20,242 nucleotides of DNA from Sphingomonadaceae bacterium (GTDB taxonomy: Bacteria; Pseudomonadota; Alphaproteobacteria; Sphingomonadales; Sphingomonadaceae), in the NCBI GenBank assembly GCA_016742125.1, contig JACVCM010000031.1, forward strand, positions 1-20,242, in the 5' to 3' direction. The notes below the pieces were generated by a model. That model made no database searches, had not been told where the DNA came from, and was given only the letters and a program-made list of their open reading frames with translations. Made by a program: the position numbers and the translations under genes. Every line of letters begins with the position of its first letter. Within the stretch, counting starts at the first letter, position 1. Of this stretch, positions 1 to 11,609 are shown piece by piece.

Positions 1-4000
<4,000 letters not shown>

Positions 4001-4192
4001 AGGGTGCTTTGCCTTCGTCAGAATTATGTCGGGCGCATGGGCTCACAGACGGAAAAAGGCCGCATGGCGATGGCTCCGGATTCGGGTCCTGCCGTGCAGC
4101 CGTTTCGCGTATGTGAAAATCCGAACCCTTCAATGCTTTAGCCAAGTTGCGCGACGACAAGGCCATTCCCGATGGGTTGGATGTTGGACGGC

Positions 4193-4221
4193 GATATAGA
4201 GAAGCGAGGGGTGGTGGTCAA
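4193..4221 (-). promoter_or_regulatory. Predicted sigma-70-type promoter of rpoB
   Basis: On the minus strand the sequence reads TTGACC, 17 bases, then TATATC, a near-consensus housekeeping promoter (5/6 at -35, 4/6 at -10). Transcription would start near 4186 and leave a leader of about 185 bases before the rpoB ATG at 4000. This fits the absence of rplJL upstream: rpoB is probably driven from here. The leader (4001-4186) shows no gene and no riboswitch that I recognise. No attenuator hairpin with a T-run was seen. Confidence 0.6.
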
Positions 4222-4281
4222 GGCCGTGCACGCCCGAAAGGTCACACTAAAGTCTCACCTTAAACGCCCGGCGGGGCGCGG

Positions 4282-4324
4282 AAGTTGGCAACAAGTTGGC
4301 ACCTACGCGGGCGGGAGATAGCCT
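4282..4324 (+). promoter_or_regulatory. Tandem 11-bp repeat and weak candidate promoter before the restriction-modification module
   Basis: Two adjacent 11-base units, AAGTTGGCAAC (4282-4292) and AAGTTGGCACC (4293-4303), differ at one base. The second contains TTGGCA (4296-4301), a 5/6 match to a -35 box, followed after 17 bases by TAGCCT, a poor -10. The unit length of one helical turn could suit a regulator bound in tandem. The distance to the methylase start at 4600 (about 270 bases) makes its use as that gene's promoter uncertain. Together with the repeat at 4401-4487, this is all I see in the gene-free stretch 4222-4599. Confidence 0.25.
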
Positions 4325-4400
4325 TAACGATACAAAAGACACCCATGGCGAGGGTGAAACTGTATCCTTTGTTGCTTTACGGATGCAGGCGGCTGTTATG

Positions 4401-4487
4401 CCCTTCGACAGGCTCAGTATCCCCGGTCAGCCAGAGGGGCGGTTGGCGATGCCTGTCCGCCGAAGCCCCGAGCGAGTCGAGGGGCTT
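4401..4487 (+). repeat. REP-like intergenic repeat (CCCTTCGACAGGCTCAG plus hairpin)
   Basis: CCCTTCGACAGGCTCAG at 4401-4417 belongs to a short intergenic repeat that I associate with sphingomonads and other GC-rich genomes. Downstream lies a perfect 7-base stem, AAGCCCC (4463-4469) and GGGGCTT (4481-4487), with an 11-base loop that includes GAGCGAGTCGA. A same-orientation relative with one mismatch over 17 bases lies at 7940-7956, on the far side of the methylase module. The family assignment is from memory, not from a search. Confidence 0.5.
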
Positions 4488-4599
4488 GAGCGGATCGGCA
4501 GCGATTCTCTCAAACCAAATCCTACATTGCAAGCGCGTTGTTGGGGTTGATTGGGGTGGGCGATGCGGGCAGGGAAGTTTGCGTTATCAGGGGTTCGAA

Positions 4600-7500
4600 A
4601 TGGTGTTGTCTGAAAAGCAGTTGCAGGAAATCGTCGCGGAGCTTTTGACGCGACCAAAGCACGAAAAAGTGCGTAGCTTGTTATACAAATTGCTGACCGA
4701 TGGTTTGGGCGCAACATCGAGTGACATAGACTTCGAAAAGAACACTGAGGACAGGATCGAAGTCAGAGGACGGATCGACGCATTGCTCGGTCGAACGGTG
4801 ATTGAAATAAAATCCGACCTGCGAAGAGAGTCGTTCGAAAACCAGCTTGCCGGTTATCTGCGCGAACGGCGTTCTGTCACCGGCAGCGACTTTGTTGGAA
4901 TTGTAACCGACGGCGCGACATTCGGGGTGTATGAGCTTGGCGACGACGACCAAAGCCTGATCGCACTGGGCGACTACACGCCCAATGTCGATGCGCCATT
5001 CAAATTGCTGAGGTGGCTGGAAAGCGTCGTCGCGCTTCAGGACCGGCTTCATCCCGATATTCCACGCATCCGCCTAGAATTGGGCAGGGAATCGGTGCTT
5101 TACCATCGTGCGATGCGCGAACTGCGCCTCTTGTGGGCCGACCTTGCCGACCATCCCGAAGTCGTATTGAAGCGGCAACTGTGGGACCGGTTGCTGCGCG
5201 TTGCCTACGGCACCGAAATCGATGCACCGGAATTATTTTTTCAGCATAGCTATCTGGTCATATTGGCAAAGACTATTGCCACGCTCGCGTTGACAGGAAA
5301 GCTTCCGGCAAGCGGTCGCGACCTGCTCGATGGCGAGCCATTTCGCGAACTCGGTATATTGAATGCGGTCGAGGCCGATTTTTTCGACTGGCTGTTGTGC
5401 GACACGGAAAAAGGCGATGCGCTGGTCCTGCGCGTTGCGCAACAGGCCAGGCGTTTCGAACTCGAGGCAATCGATGTCGATGTTCTGAAAGGGCTATATG
5501 AGAGCCTGATCGACCCTGCGACCCGGCACGATCTCGGCGAATATTACACGCCCGACTGGCTGGCCGCGCGAATTACTAATTCGGCCATCGCCAAGCCCCT
5601 CGAACAGCGCGTCATCGATCCGTCTTGCGGTTCGGGCACCTTCCTGTTTCACGCGCTTCGAAGGCTGGTCGCGGCGGGCGAGACGGCAAAGATGGACGCC
5701 GCCGATATCGTCGCGCTGGCGGGGGAGAAGGTCGCGGGCATAGATATCCATCCCGTTGCCGTGATTTTTGCCCGCGCGACATGGCTGCTCGCATTGGCAC
5801 CGACCTTTGCCAAAGGGCGTCCGTCGTCGCTTGCGGTGCCGGTCTATCTTGGCGATGCACTGCAATGGAATACGCGCGAATTGATGAGCAAGAGCGAGCT
5901 CGAAATTCTCGTGCCGCCAGCCAATCCGACCGAAAACCCTACGGTGCTGCGCTTTCCCGAAGATGTCATCGACAAACCGCAATTGTTCGATGAAACCATT
6001 GACACCATGCTGCGTTTTGCAGAAGCAGCGCGCGCAAAAAGCGCCTTTGCCGACTGGCTGGGCGCCCACGGCGTTCCTGGCGACCCAAAGATGCTCGCCG
6101 ATACTTACGAAAAGCTGGTCCAGCTCAACGCGGAAGGCCGCAATCATATCTGGGGCTATGTTGCACGCAACCTGTCGCGCCCGATCTGGCTGGCAACGGA
6201 CAAGCAAAAGGCCGACGTCGTTATCGGCAACCCGCCATGGGTGCGCTATTCTGCGCTTTCGAAAGCGAACCAGCAACGCTTGAAGACCGAGGCGGGCTAT
6301 GCCCAAGTCTGGGTCGGCGGCAAGGCGGCGACGGCGAATGATTTGTGTGCCTATTTCTTCGCCCGAGCAGTTGCGCTTTACATGCGGCGTGCGGGCAAGA
6401 TCGCCTTTGTGCTGCCCTATGCGACGATGAGCCGCGATCCTTATGCCGAATTCCGCAAGGGTGATTTTCAGCATCGCGCGCAGCCTGTGGCGGTGCGCTT
6501 TACCGACGCTTGGACCTTTCCGTCCGACGTACAGCCGCTCTTTCCCGTGCCGTCCTGCGTGCTTTTTGCCGAAGGGGTCGATCTGCCGCGTGGCTTGCCC
6601 GCCAAAATATTGCGCCATTCGGGGCAGCTGCCTGCGCGCGATGCGACACCTGAAATGGCCGATGCGGCGCTGAAAAGCTGGCAGGATGATTGGCCAGCCG
6701 ATACAGGGGTGTCGGCATCACCTTATCGGGAAAAATTCCGGCAAGGCGCGACGCTGGTTCCGCGCCGATTGGTTATAGTCGAGCGGTTACCTGCGACGGG
6801 GCGGCTGGGGAGCAATCCCAAAGCCCCGCTCGTGCGTGGCCGCACGTCGAAGCAGGACAAGAAACCGTGGAAGGATATCGATCCACTCGAAGGTCCGATC
6901 GAGGTCGAATTTTTGCGCCCCGTCTATTTGGGCGAATCGATTGCCCCCTACCGGGTGCTTTCCAACGTTACGGGGATAATTCCCTGGAACCCCAACAAGC
7001 GCGAAGTGATGGATATGGAGGGGGCCTATACCATCGGCAAGCGGTTGCTGGCGGACTGGTTGAACCGGGCGGAGAAGCTTTGGGATAAGCATGGTACTGG
7101 TGGCATGGAATTGAGAAATCGCTGGGACTACGGCCACGCATTGTCAGGCCAATTTCCCTTAGGCGGTTCGCGCATAGTTTACTCGAAGGCTGGCACTCAG
7201 CCAGCGGCTTGCGTCATCAGCGATAAAAATGGAATCATTGATCACAAGCTTTATCAGATGCCCGTAAAGTCTAAAGAGGAAGGGTATTTCCTCTGCGCCA
7301 TCCTCAACAGCGAAACGGCGCGTGCCGCAGCCGAGCAATGGCAATCCGAAGGGCAATGGGGCAAGCGCGATTTTGACAAGGCAGTGTTCAATCTCCCCAT
7401 CCCGCTCTTCAATGCCAATGATCCGCTACATGCCGATCTTGCCAAGGCCGCCGCCAAAGCCGAAAAACTGGCGGCAAAGGTCGAGCTGAAAGAGGGCGAG

Positions 7501-7656
7501 CATTTCACCCGTACGCGCAAACGCATCCGGCTGGCGCTGATCGAAAACGGCATTGCCGCCAAAATCGAAGCGCTGGTTGCCGAGTTGATTGGCGTTGCTC
7601 CAGCCGCTACAGTCGCAGGCGACGACCACGAAGCGGAGGAAGCAGATGCGGACTGA
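4600..7656 (+). CDS. Type IIG-like restriction-modification fusion: PD-(D/E)xK nuclease plus N6-adenine DNA methylase
   Basis: This 1018-residue protein appears to cut and methylate DNA. Near the N-terminus, residues 55-71 carry a PD-(D/E)xK-like site (RGRID, 8 residues, then EIK; D60, E69, K71), followed by Q82 and Y86 as in RecB/Mrr-type nucleases. A helical linker leads to a gamma-type amino-methyltransferase. The motif RHDLGEYYTP lies near 309-318. S-adenosylmethionine motif I, DPSCGSGTF, is near 340-348, and the catalytic motif IV, NPPW, is at 544-547. The C-terminal third probably recognises the target sequence. The ATG at 4600 is chosen because AGGGG lies 6 bases before it and the domain starts there; the frame is open upstream to 4285, but that stretch is repeat-rich intergenic DNA. 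The next gene overlaps its end by 11 bases. The target site cannot be read from sequence. A solitary regulatory methylase is less likely because the nuclease residues look intact. Confidence 0.85.
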   Translation: MVLSEKQLQEIVAELLTRPKHEKVRSLLYKLLTDGLGATSSDIDFEKNTEDRIEVRGRIDALLGRTVIEIKSDLRRESFENQLAGYLRERRSVTGSDFVGIVTDGATFGVYELGDDDQSLIALGDYTPNVDAPFKLLRWLESVVALQDRLHPDIPRIRLELGRESVLYHRAMRELRLLWADLADHPEVVLKRQLWDRLLRVAYGTEIDAPELFFQHSYLVILAKTIATLALTGKLPASGRDLLDGEPFRELGILNAVEADFFDWLLCDTEKGDALVLRVAQQARRFELEAIDVDVLKGLYESLIDPATRHDLGEYYTPDWLAARITNSAIAKPLEQRVIDPSCGSGTFLFHALRRLVAAGETAKMDAADIVALAGEKVAGIDIHPVAVIFARATWLLALAPTFAKGRPSSLAVPVYLGDALQWNTRELMSKSELEILVPPANPTENPTVLRFPEDVIDKPQLFDETIDTMLRFAEAARAKSAFADWLGAHGVPGDPKMLADTYEKLVQLNAEGRNHIWGYVARNLSRPIWLATDKQKADVVIGNPPWVRYSALSKANQQRLKTEAGYAQVWVGGKAATANDLCAYFFARAVALYMRRAGKIAFVLPYATMSRDPYAEFRKGDFQHRAQPVAVRFTDAWTFPSDVQPLFPVPSCVLFAEGVDLPRGLPAKILRHSGQLPARDATPEMADAALKSWQDDWPADTGVSASPYREKFRQGATLVPRRLVIVERLPATGRLGSNPKAPLVRGRTSKQDKKPWKDIDPLEGPIEVEFLRPVYLGESIAPYRVLSNVTGIIPWNPNKREVMDMEGAYTIGKRLLADWLNRAEKLWDKHGTGGMELRNRWDYGHALSGQFPLGGSRIVYSKAGTQPAACVISDKNGIIDHKLYQMPVKSKEEGYFLCAILNSETARAAAEQWQSEGQWGKRDFDKAVFNLPIPLFNANDPLHADLAKAAAKAEKLAAKVELKEGEHFTRTRKRIRLALIENGIAAKIEALVAELIGVAPAATVAGDDHEAEEADAD

Positions 7657-7930
7657 CATATTCGGCCTTGCCCCGCGCCAGCAGGATATGTTCGGCGAAT
7701 CGCAAGGCTCGCTAGATACGATGATGACCGAAGATGAAATCCGCGCAGAGTTGCAGGAGGTTATCGATCTCCTCCGTGCATCAGACAGCATGCCGTGGGA
7801 AACGCGGCAGATGTTGCGGATCTGCAATATGTTTCCTGATATTGCATCGAAGCTGCCTGATGATGAGTCGGCTAAGCTGCTTGGACTATTCGAGAACGAA
7901 ATGCAGCGGTTACGCCGCGCCGCCGCCTAA
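7646..7930 (+). CDS. Small protein translationally coupled to the restriction-modification enzyme
   Basis: This gene encodes 94 residues starting MRTDIFGLAPRQQDMFGE. GGAGGA lies 5 bases before its ATG, and it overlaps the end of the methylase gene by 11 bases, which implies translational coupling and a linked role. The N-terminal third is rich in Gly, Gln and Phe. The rest looks helical and acidic (MTEDEIRAELQEVIDLLRAS), with a Met- and Arg-containing middle and a basic end, RLRRAAA. There is no signal peptide, membrane segment or metal motif. I do not recognise a family. It could be a control, inhibitor or stability partner of the nuclease, but this rests only on gene order. Confidence 0.8.
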   Translation: MRTDIFGLAPRQQDMFGESQGSLDTMMTEDEIRAELQEVIDLLRASDSMPWETRQMLRICNMFPDIASKLPDDESAKLLGLFENEMQRLRRAAA

Positions 7931-7939
7931 ACTCTCACT

Positions 7940-7958
7940 CCCTTCGACATGCTCAGGG
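7940..7958 (+). repeat. REP-like repeat, second copy
   Basis: CCCTTCGACATGCTCAGGG lies directly after the small gene's stop codon. Its first 17 bases match the copy at 4401-4417 except for one base, in the same orientation. Together the two copies bracket the methylase module (4600-7930). Either intergenic repeats happen to sit on both sides, or they mark how the module was exchanged. Confidence 0.5.
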
Positions 7959-7969
7959 CGCGGCCTCCT

Positions 7970-8185
7970 TCAACGCGAGTTCTCCTTCAACGCCCCCGCC
8001 TTATGCGCTGCCTTCTTCCCCTCGTCGGTCTCGACAATATATTGCGGGTTGTCCTTTGAGGCCTTGACCTCATGGCCTTTGATCTTGGTGGCGCTCGTCG
8101 TTTTCTTCACAACCTTGCCGTGCGCGGTGCCGCCGCTTGATTTCCAGCTTACCTTGTCGCCCTTCTTCAATGTCTTTTCGGCCAT
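7970..8185 (-). CDS. DUF2945 / HVA1-type small basic protein
   Basis: This 71-residue, lysine-rich cytoplasmic protein starts MAEKTLKKGDKVSWKSSGGT and contains the KGDKVSW...GKVVKK...G.EVKAS..NPQYIVE.DEGKKAAHK pattern of the DUF2945 (hypervirulence-associated, Tudor/SH3-like) family. Its biochemical role is unknown. The ATG at 8185 is preferred over the in-frame start at 8206 because AAGGAG lies about 8 bases before it and the family begins there. It is transcribed away from lepA; the 71-base gap must hold both promoters, and no clear minus-strand promoter was seen. It is not obviously part of the restriction-modification module, which it faces tail to tail. Confidence 0.8.
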   Translation of the reverse strand: MAEKTLKKGDKVSWKSSGGTAHGKVVKKTTSATKIKGHEVKASKDNPQYIVETDEGKKAAHKAGALKENSR

Positions 8186-8219
8186 GTCGTGTCTCCTTGG
8201 CTGCACAAGGCTAACGCGA

Positions 8220-8248
8220 TTGCCGCGCTCCCGTTCCCCTGCTAGTGG
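8220..8248 (+). promoter_or_regulatory. Candidate promoter giving a near-leaderless lepA transcript
   Basis: TTGCCG (8220-8225), 17 bases, then TAGTGG (8243-8248) is a weak but correctly spaced match. It would start transcription within a few bases of the lepA ATG at 8257. No Shine-Dalgarno precedes that ATG, which fits leaderless translation. The segment CTGCTAGTGGCGCGCGC resembles CTGCTAGGCGCGCGCC before the ABC-F gene at 15478. Confidence 0.3.
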
Positions 8249-8256
8249 CGCGCGCT

Positions 8257-10074
8257 ATGACCGACCTTTCGCGTATCCGTAATTTCTCCATCATCGCTCA
8301 CATCGACCACGGCAAATCGACGCTGGCCGACCGGCTGATCCAGCGCACCGGCGGGCTGTCCGACCGCGAGATGACGGCGCAAGTCCTTGATAATATGGAG
8401 ATCGAGAAGGAACGCGGGATCACCATCAAGGCGCAGACGGTGCGGCTGGACTACACCGCGAAGGACGGCATCGCCTATGAGCTGAACCTGATGGACACGC
8501 CGGGCCATGTCGACTTCGCCTATGAGGTCAGCCGCAGCCTGGCCGCGTGCGAAGGCGCGCTCCTCGTCGTCGACGCGGCGCAAGGGGTGGAGGCCCAAAC
8601 CCTCGCGAACGTCTACCAGTCGATCGAGCACGACCATGAAATTGTGCCTGTTATCAACAAGATAGACCTTCCCGCCGCAGAGGTGGACAAGGTCAGGAGC
8701 GAGATCGAGGAAATCATCGGCCTCCCCGCCGACAACGCGGTGCTTACCAGCGCGAAATCCGGCATCGGCATCGACGAGGTGCTGGAGGCTGTCGTCACCC
8801 GCATCCCGCCGCCAAAGGGCGACCGTAACGCGCCGCTGAAGGCCATGCTCGTCGACTCATGGTACGACCCCTATCTCGGCGTCGTCATCCTGATCCGCGT
8901 CATCGACGGCGTCATCAAAAAGGGCCAGGAAATCCAGTTCATGGCCGCCGGCACAAAGCATCTGGTCGACCGCGTCGGATGTATGCGGCCGAAGATCGAG
9001 ATCCTCCCCGAACTCGGCCCCGGCGAAGTCGGCTTCATCACCGCGCAGATCAAGGAAGTCGCGCAAACCCGCGTCGGCGACACCATCACTGACGCCAAGC
9101 GCCCCGCCGCCGAGCCGCTCCCCGGTTTCAAGGAAGTGCAGCCCGTGGTCTTCTGCGGCCTGTTCCCGACCGACGCCGCGGACTTCGAAAAGCTGCGCGA
9201 AAGCATCAGCAAACTGCGCCTGAACGATGCAAGCTTCAGCTTCGAGACCGAGAGCAGCGCCGCATTGGGCTTCGGCTTCCGCTGCGGTTTCCTGGGCCTG
9301 CTCCACCTCGAGATCATCCAGGAACGGCTGACCCGCGAGTTCGACCTCGACCTCATCACCACCGCGCCGTCGGTGGTCTACAAGCTGAAGCTCAGCCGCA
9401 GCAAGACCGAGGACGCGCGCGAGATGGAGCTGCATAACCCCGCCGACATGCCCGACGTGAACCGCATCGACGAGATTCAGGAGCCGTGGATCGAGGCGAC
9501 GATTTACTGCCCCGACGAATATCTGGGGTCGATCCTCAAGCTATGCCAGGACCGGCGCGGCGTGCAGAAACAGCTGACCTATGTGGGCGGCAGGGCGCAG
9601 CTGGTCTACGAACTGCCGCTCAATGAGGTGGTGTTCGATTTTTACGACAGATTGAAAAGTATTTCAAGGGGTTACGCGTCGTTCGATTACCACCAGATCG
9701 GACATCGCGAGGGCGACCTTGTGAAGATGAGCATCCTCGTCAACGGCGATCCTGTCGACGCGCTCAGCATGATCGTTCACCGCGGCACCGCAGAGGCACG
9801 CGGGCGGGGGATGTGCGAGCGCCTGAAAGACCTGATCCCCCGCCATCTGTTCAAAATTCCCATCCAGGCGGCGATCGGCGGCAAGGTAGTCGCGCGCGAA
9901 ACGATCGCCGCGATGCGCAAGGACGTGACCGCAAAATGCTATGGCGGCGATATTAGCCGGAAGAAGAAGTTGCTGGAGAAGCAGAAGAAGGGGAAGGCGC
10001 GGATGCGGGAGTATGGGAATGTGAGCATTCCGCAGGAGGCGTTTATTGCGGCGCTGCGGATGGGGGAGGAGTAG
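8257..10074 (+). CDS. lepA: Elongation factor 4 (ribosomal back-translocase GTPase)
   Basis: LepA binds the ribosome and hydrolyses GTP; it acts on stalled or mis-translocated complexes and in ribosome assembly. The protein is 605 residues, close to the usual 600. All GTPase motifs are present: P-loop AHIDHGKST near residue 16, RGITIKA, DTPGHVDF, NKIDLP and SAKSG. The middle has the EF-G-like domains, including GFRCGFLGLLHLEI. The C-terminus is the LepA-specific GGDISRKKKLLEKQKKGKAR, ending in PQEAFIAALRMGEE. The ATG at 8257 is chosen because MTDLSRIRNFSIIAHIDHGK is the standard LepA start; a GTG at 8245 would add four residues. No Shine-Dalgarno is visible. It is not in an operon: the next gene converges on it 67 bases downstream. 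Confidence 0.98.
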   Translation: MTDLSRIRNFSIIAHIDHGKSTLADRLIQRTGGLSDREMTAQVLDNMEIEKERGITIKAQTVRLDYTAKDGIAYELNLMDTPGHVDFAYEVSRSLAACEGALLVVDAAQGVEAQTLANVYQSIEHDHEIVPVINKIDLPAAEVDKVRSEIEEIIGLPADNAVLTSAKSGIGIDEVLEAVVTRIPPPKGDRNAPLKAMLVDSWYDPYLGVVILIRVIDGVIKKGQEIQFMAAGTKHLVDRVGCMRPKIEILPELGPGEVGFITAQIKEVAQTRVGDTITDAKRPAAEPLPGFKEVQPVVFCGLFPTDAADFEKLRESISKLRLNDASFSFETESSAALGFGFRCGFLGLLHLEIIQERLTREFDLDLITTAPSVVYKLKLSRSKTEDAREMELHNPADMPDVNRIDEIQEPWIEATIYCPDEYLGSILKLCQDRRGVQKQLTYVGGRAQLVYELPLNEVVFDFYDRLKSISRGYASFDYHQIGHREGDLVKMSILVNGDPVDALSMIVHRGTAEARGRGMCERLKDLIPRHLFKIPIQAAIGGKVVARETIAAMRKDVTAKCYGGDISRKKKLLEKQKKGKARMREYGNVSIPQEAFIAALRMGEE

Positions 10075-10141
10075 CTGGCACGTCCGCCTTGGTCTTGCCT
10101 AAATGCAAACAGCTGACCTGCCAGTGCCACCTGCAACGGGC

Positions 10142-11068
10142 TCAAGCGGCTGATAAAATTATTCTAGATGCCGACAAAGCTTTGACCGCGTGTATGAGGA
10201 TAAACACGTTTTGACCTGAACTGAACGCTTCAACAATGCATTCATGATGGTCGCCGTTCATGTCAGTCATGCTTAACGAATGTTTTCCAGATGCCCGCCG
10301 TTTCCCCAGCGGGACCAGTGCGCCGAACTTGTCGTCTGGCGTGTATTGTGCCCTCAACCAGCCTCTGCCGAACATTTTTTGAAACGACTCTGATGGCTCC
10401 ATTCTGCGGAGAGCCGCCGTAAAACCTTCAGGTATGGCAGGCTGCGGCATATTTAAGACTATGACTGCGCAACAGCGGGAATTTTTTGAAACATACTGTC
10501 GAATGCTCGAGTAGAGCGAAGCGTCGAATTTTTTCGCTAAGTTGATCGGCGTCCAGATTCCAAACGGCTTGCTTTCGGCAAAATCTCGAAATGTATCTAA
10601 CTGAAACAGTACTTCAGAAGCAAAGACGTTTGCCTCACGATCAAAAAGCTCAGCCGCATTCGGCTCTATCGCTTTCTCGCAATCTTCCACCAACGCATAA
10701 ATCGGCCTCTGCCACGACAGGAACCCATGGGCGGCCTCGTGCAAACGAACAAATGTCTTTTTGGCATGGTAGAGGGTTTGGTCAATGTAGACGTTCCCCG
10801 CTACCGCGTGAAAAACGCCTTGAACTTTAGACAGTGCAGATTTTAGCGCACCGCCGATAGTGTTTGCTGACTTGCGCAGTTTGTCTAAAAAGCCGGGACT
10901 AAGAACATCTTCTTTTATTTCAACAACGTTAGCAACCCGCATAATCTGATCGACGGGAGTAGGAAATACACCGAACGCGCCCGCTTCTTTGAGGGCGCGT
11001 TCGGCTTCTTGACGAATCCTAGCTCGTTGCTCGGGGGTTAAGCTTGAGTCGTCGGGTAACCCAATCAT
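10142..11068 (-). CDS. ImmA/IrrE-type zinc metallopeptidase
   Basis: This 308-residue predicted zinc peptidase probably cleaves its partner repressor, as ImmA does to ImmR and IrrE to DdrO. The zinc site HEAAH lies at residues 110-114, inside KTFVRLHEAAHGFL, and the third ligand is likely E145 in FDREANVFASEVLF, the usual COG2856 pattern. A C-terminal extension (about residues 195-308) contains RCCAVIVLN and may be a sensor domain. The ATG at 11068 overlaps the repressor stop codon as ATGA, implying translational coupling; a TTG at 11083 is an alternative start. The gene is distinctly AT-rich compared with lepA, suggesting acquisition. It lies in one operon with the XRE gene, divergent from the ubiquitin-like operon. 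The ligand or signal that activates it is not visible. Confidence 0.9.
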   Translation of the reverse strand: MIGLPDDSSLTPEQRARIRQEAERALKEAGAFGVFPTPVDQIMRVANVVEIKEDVLSPGFLDKLRKSANTIGGALKSALSKVQGVFHAVAGNVYIDQTLYHAKKTFVRLHEAAHGFLSWQRPIYALVEDCEKAIEPNAAELFDREANVFASEVLFQLDTFRDFAESKPFGIWTPINLAKKFDASLYSSIRQYVSKNSRCCAVIVLNMPQPAIPEGFTAALRRMEPSESFQKMFGRGWLRAQYTPDDKFGALVPLGKRRASGKHSLSMTDMNGDHHECIVEAFSSGQNVFILIHAVKALSASRIILSAA

Positions 11069-11448
11069 TGGGAGGTTTGCCAACGAATGTAAGCAAGGTG
11101 CTTTAACAATGCTTCTTCCTCTTCAACGGTTAGGTTTTCGATAGCGAACGTTGCAGCTTTGCCATGCTTTGACTCAGATGATCGTTCGCCATTCGGCTTA
11201 ATATAGCCAGCTCTTTCCATTAAATCTTCATATCCAACTTTCAGCGCCAAAGACAATGAGTGTAGGATATGCGGAGAGGGTTTTTCAATTTTCCCGTTCT
11301 CCAATTGACTTAGATAAGCGTTCGAAACTTCTTTATTCGTAATCTCCTCGACGTCTCTTAGTGAAAGATCAAGCCCCCGCCGAACACTATTAAGATACTC
11401 ACCTAGTCTGTTCGATTTTATGGCTGGCTTCACTTCATCATCGGACAT
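11065..11448 (-). CDS. XRE-family transcriptional repressor (ImmR-like partner of the peptidase)
   Basis: This 127-residue DNA-binding protein has a helix-turn-helix at about residues 13-75: RLGEYLNSVRRGLDLSLRDV, then the recognition helix region VSNAYLSQLENGK and PSPHILHSLSLALKVGYEDL. The tail (about 80-127) is acidic and helical (LTVEEEEALLKHLAYIRW) and may be the dimerisation or cleavage region. AGGAGG lies 4 bases before the ATG, a strong ribosome site. The stop codon overlaps the start of the peptidase gene. Its natural target is the divergent intergenic region 11449-11609, where a perfect inverted repeat covers both -35 boxes, so it probably represses itself and the ubiquitin-like operon. 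Cleavage by the neighbouring peptidase is inferred from ImmR/ImmA and DdrO/IrrE pairs. Confidence 0.9.
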   Translation of the reverse strand: MSDDEVKPAIKSNRLGEYLNSVRRGLDLSLRDVEEITNKEVSNAYLSQLENGKIEKPSPHILHSLSLALKVGYEDLMERAGYIKPNGERSSESKHGKAATFAIENLTVEEEEALLKHLAYIRWQTSQ

Positions 11449-11490
11449 TCAACCTCCTAGGTTACGCCAGAGAATCTTCTGGCAACATGA

Positions 11491-11567
11491 AGAATTGACC
11501 ATTTTGCAAAATTTGTCAAGCGTGCTAATTTTTACGCTTGACATGATTGGCGTGCTTGATCAATTTA
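11491..11567. promoter_or_regulatory. Divergent operator-promoter between the XRE/ImmA and Ubl/JAB/E1 operons
   Basis: A perfect 10-base inverted repeat, TGTCAAGCGT (11514-11523) and ACGCTTGACA (11534-11543), is separated by 10 bases. Read outward, each arm ends in a consensus -35 box, TTGACA: on the plus strand at 11538-11543, and on the minus strand as the complement of 11514-11519. The -10 boxes are weak: around 11561-11567 (CAATTTA) on the plus strand and 11491-11497 on the minus strand. A 12-base palindrome, ATTTTGCAAAAT (11501-11512), TTGATCAA (11556-11563) and a second CGTGCT (11551-11556, 30 bases after the first) may be further operator elements. One repressor dimer on the repeat would block both promoters. 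Confidence 0.65.
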
Positions 11568-11609
11568 GCAACGCCGGATGACCCGGCGCCCAAATTGAAG
11601 GAATGTAAA

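Noticed and set aside
4285..4599. N-terminal extension of the methylase frame to 4285
   Set aside because: The stretch contains the tandem 11-bp repeat and a REP-like repeat, has no ribosome site at 4285, and precedes the natural domain start at 4600.
5494..6618. Minus-strand frame of 374 codons inside the methylase gene
   Set aside because: It lies opposite a gene with clear methylase motifs, and its translation shows no recognisable domain.
10075..10141. TGGCAC...GTGCCA pair between lepA and the peptidase gene as a terminator
   Set aside because: The arms are only 6 bases with a loop of about 40 bases and no T-run, so it is not convincing.
11547..11609. Earlier start of the ubiquitin-like gene at 11547
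   Set aside because: It falls within the predicted promoter, has no Shine-Dalgarno, and would add residues before the typical N-terminus.
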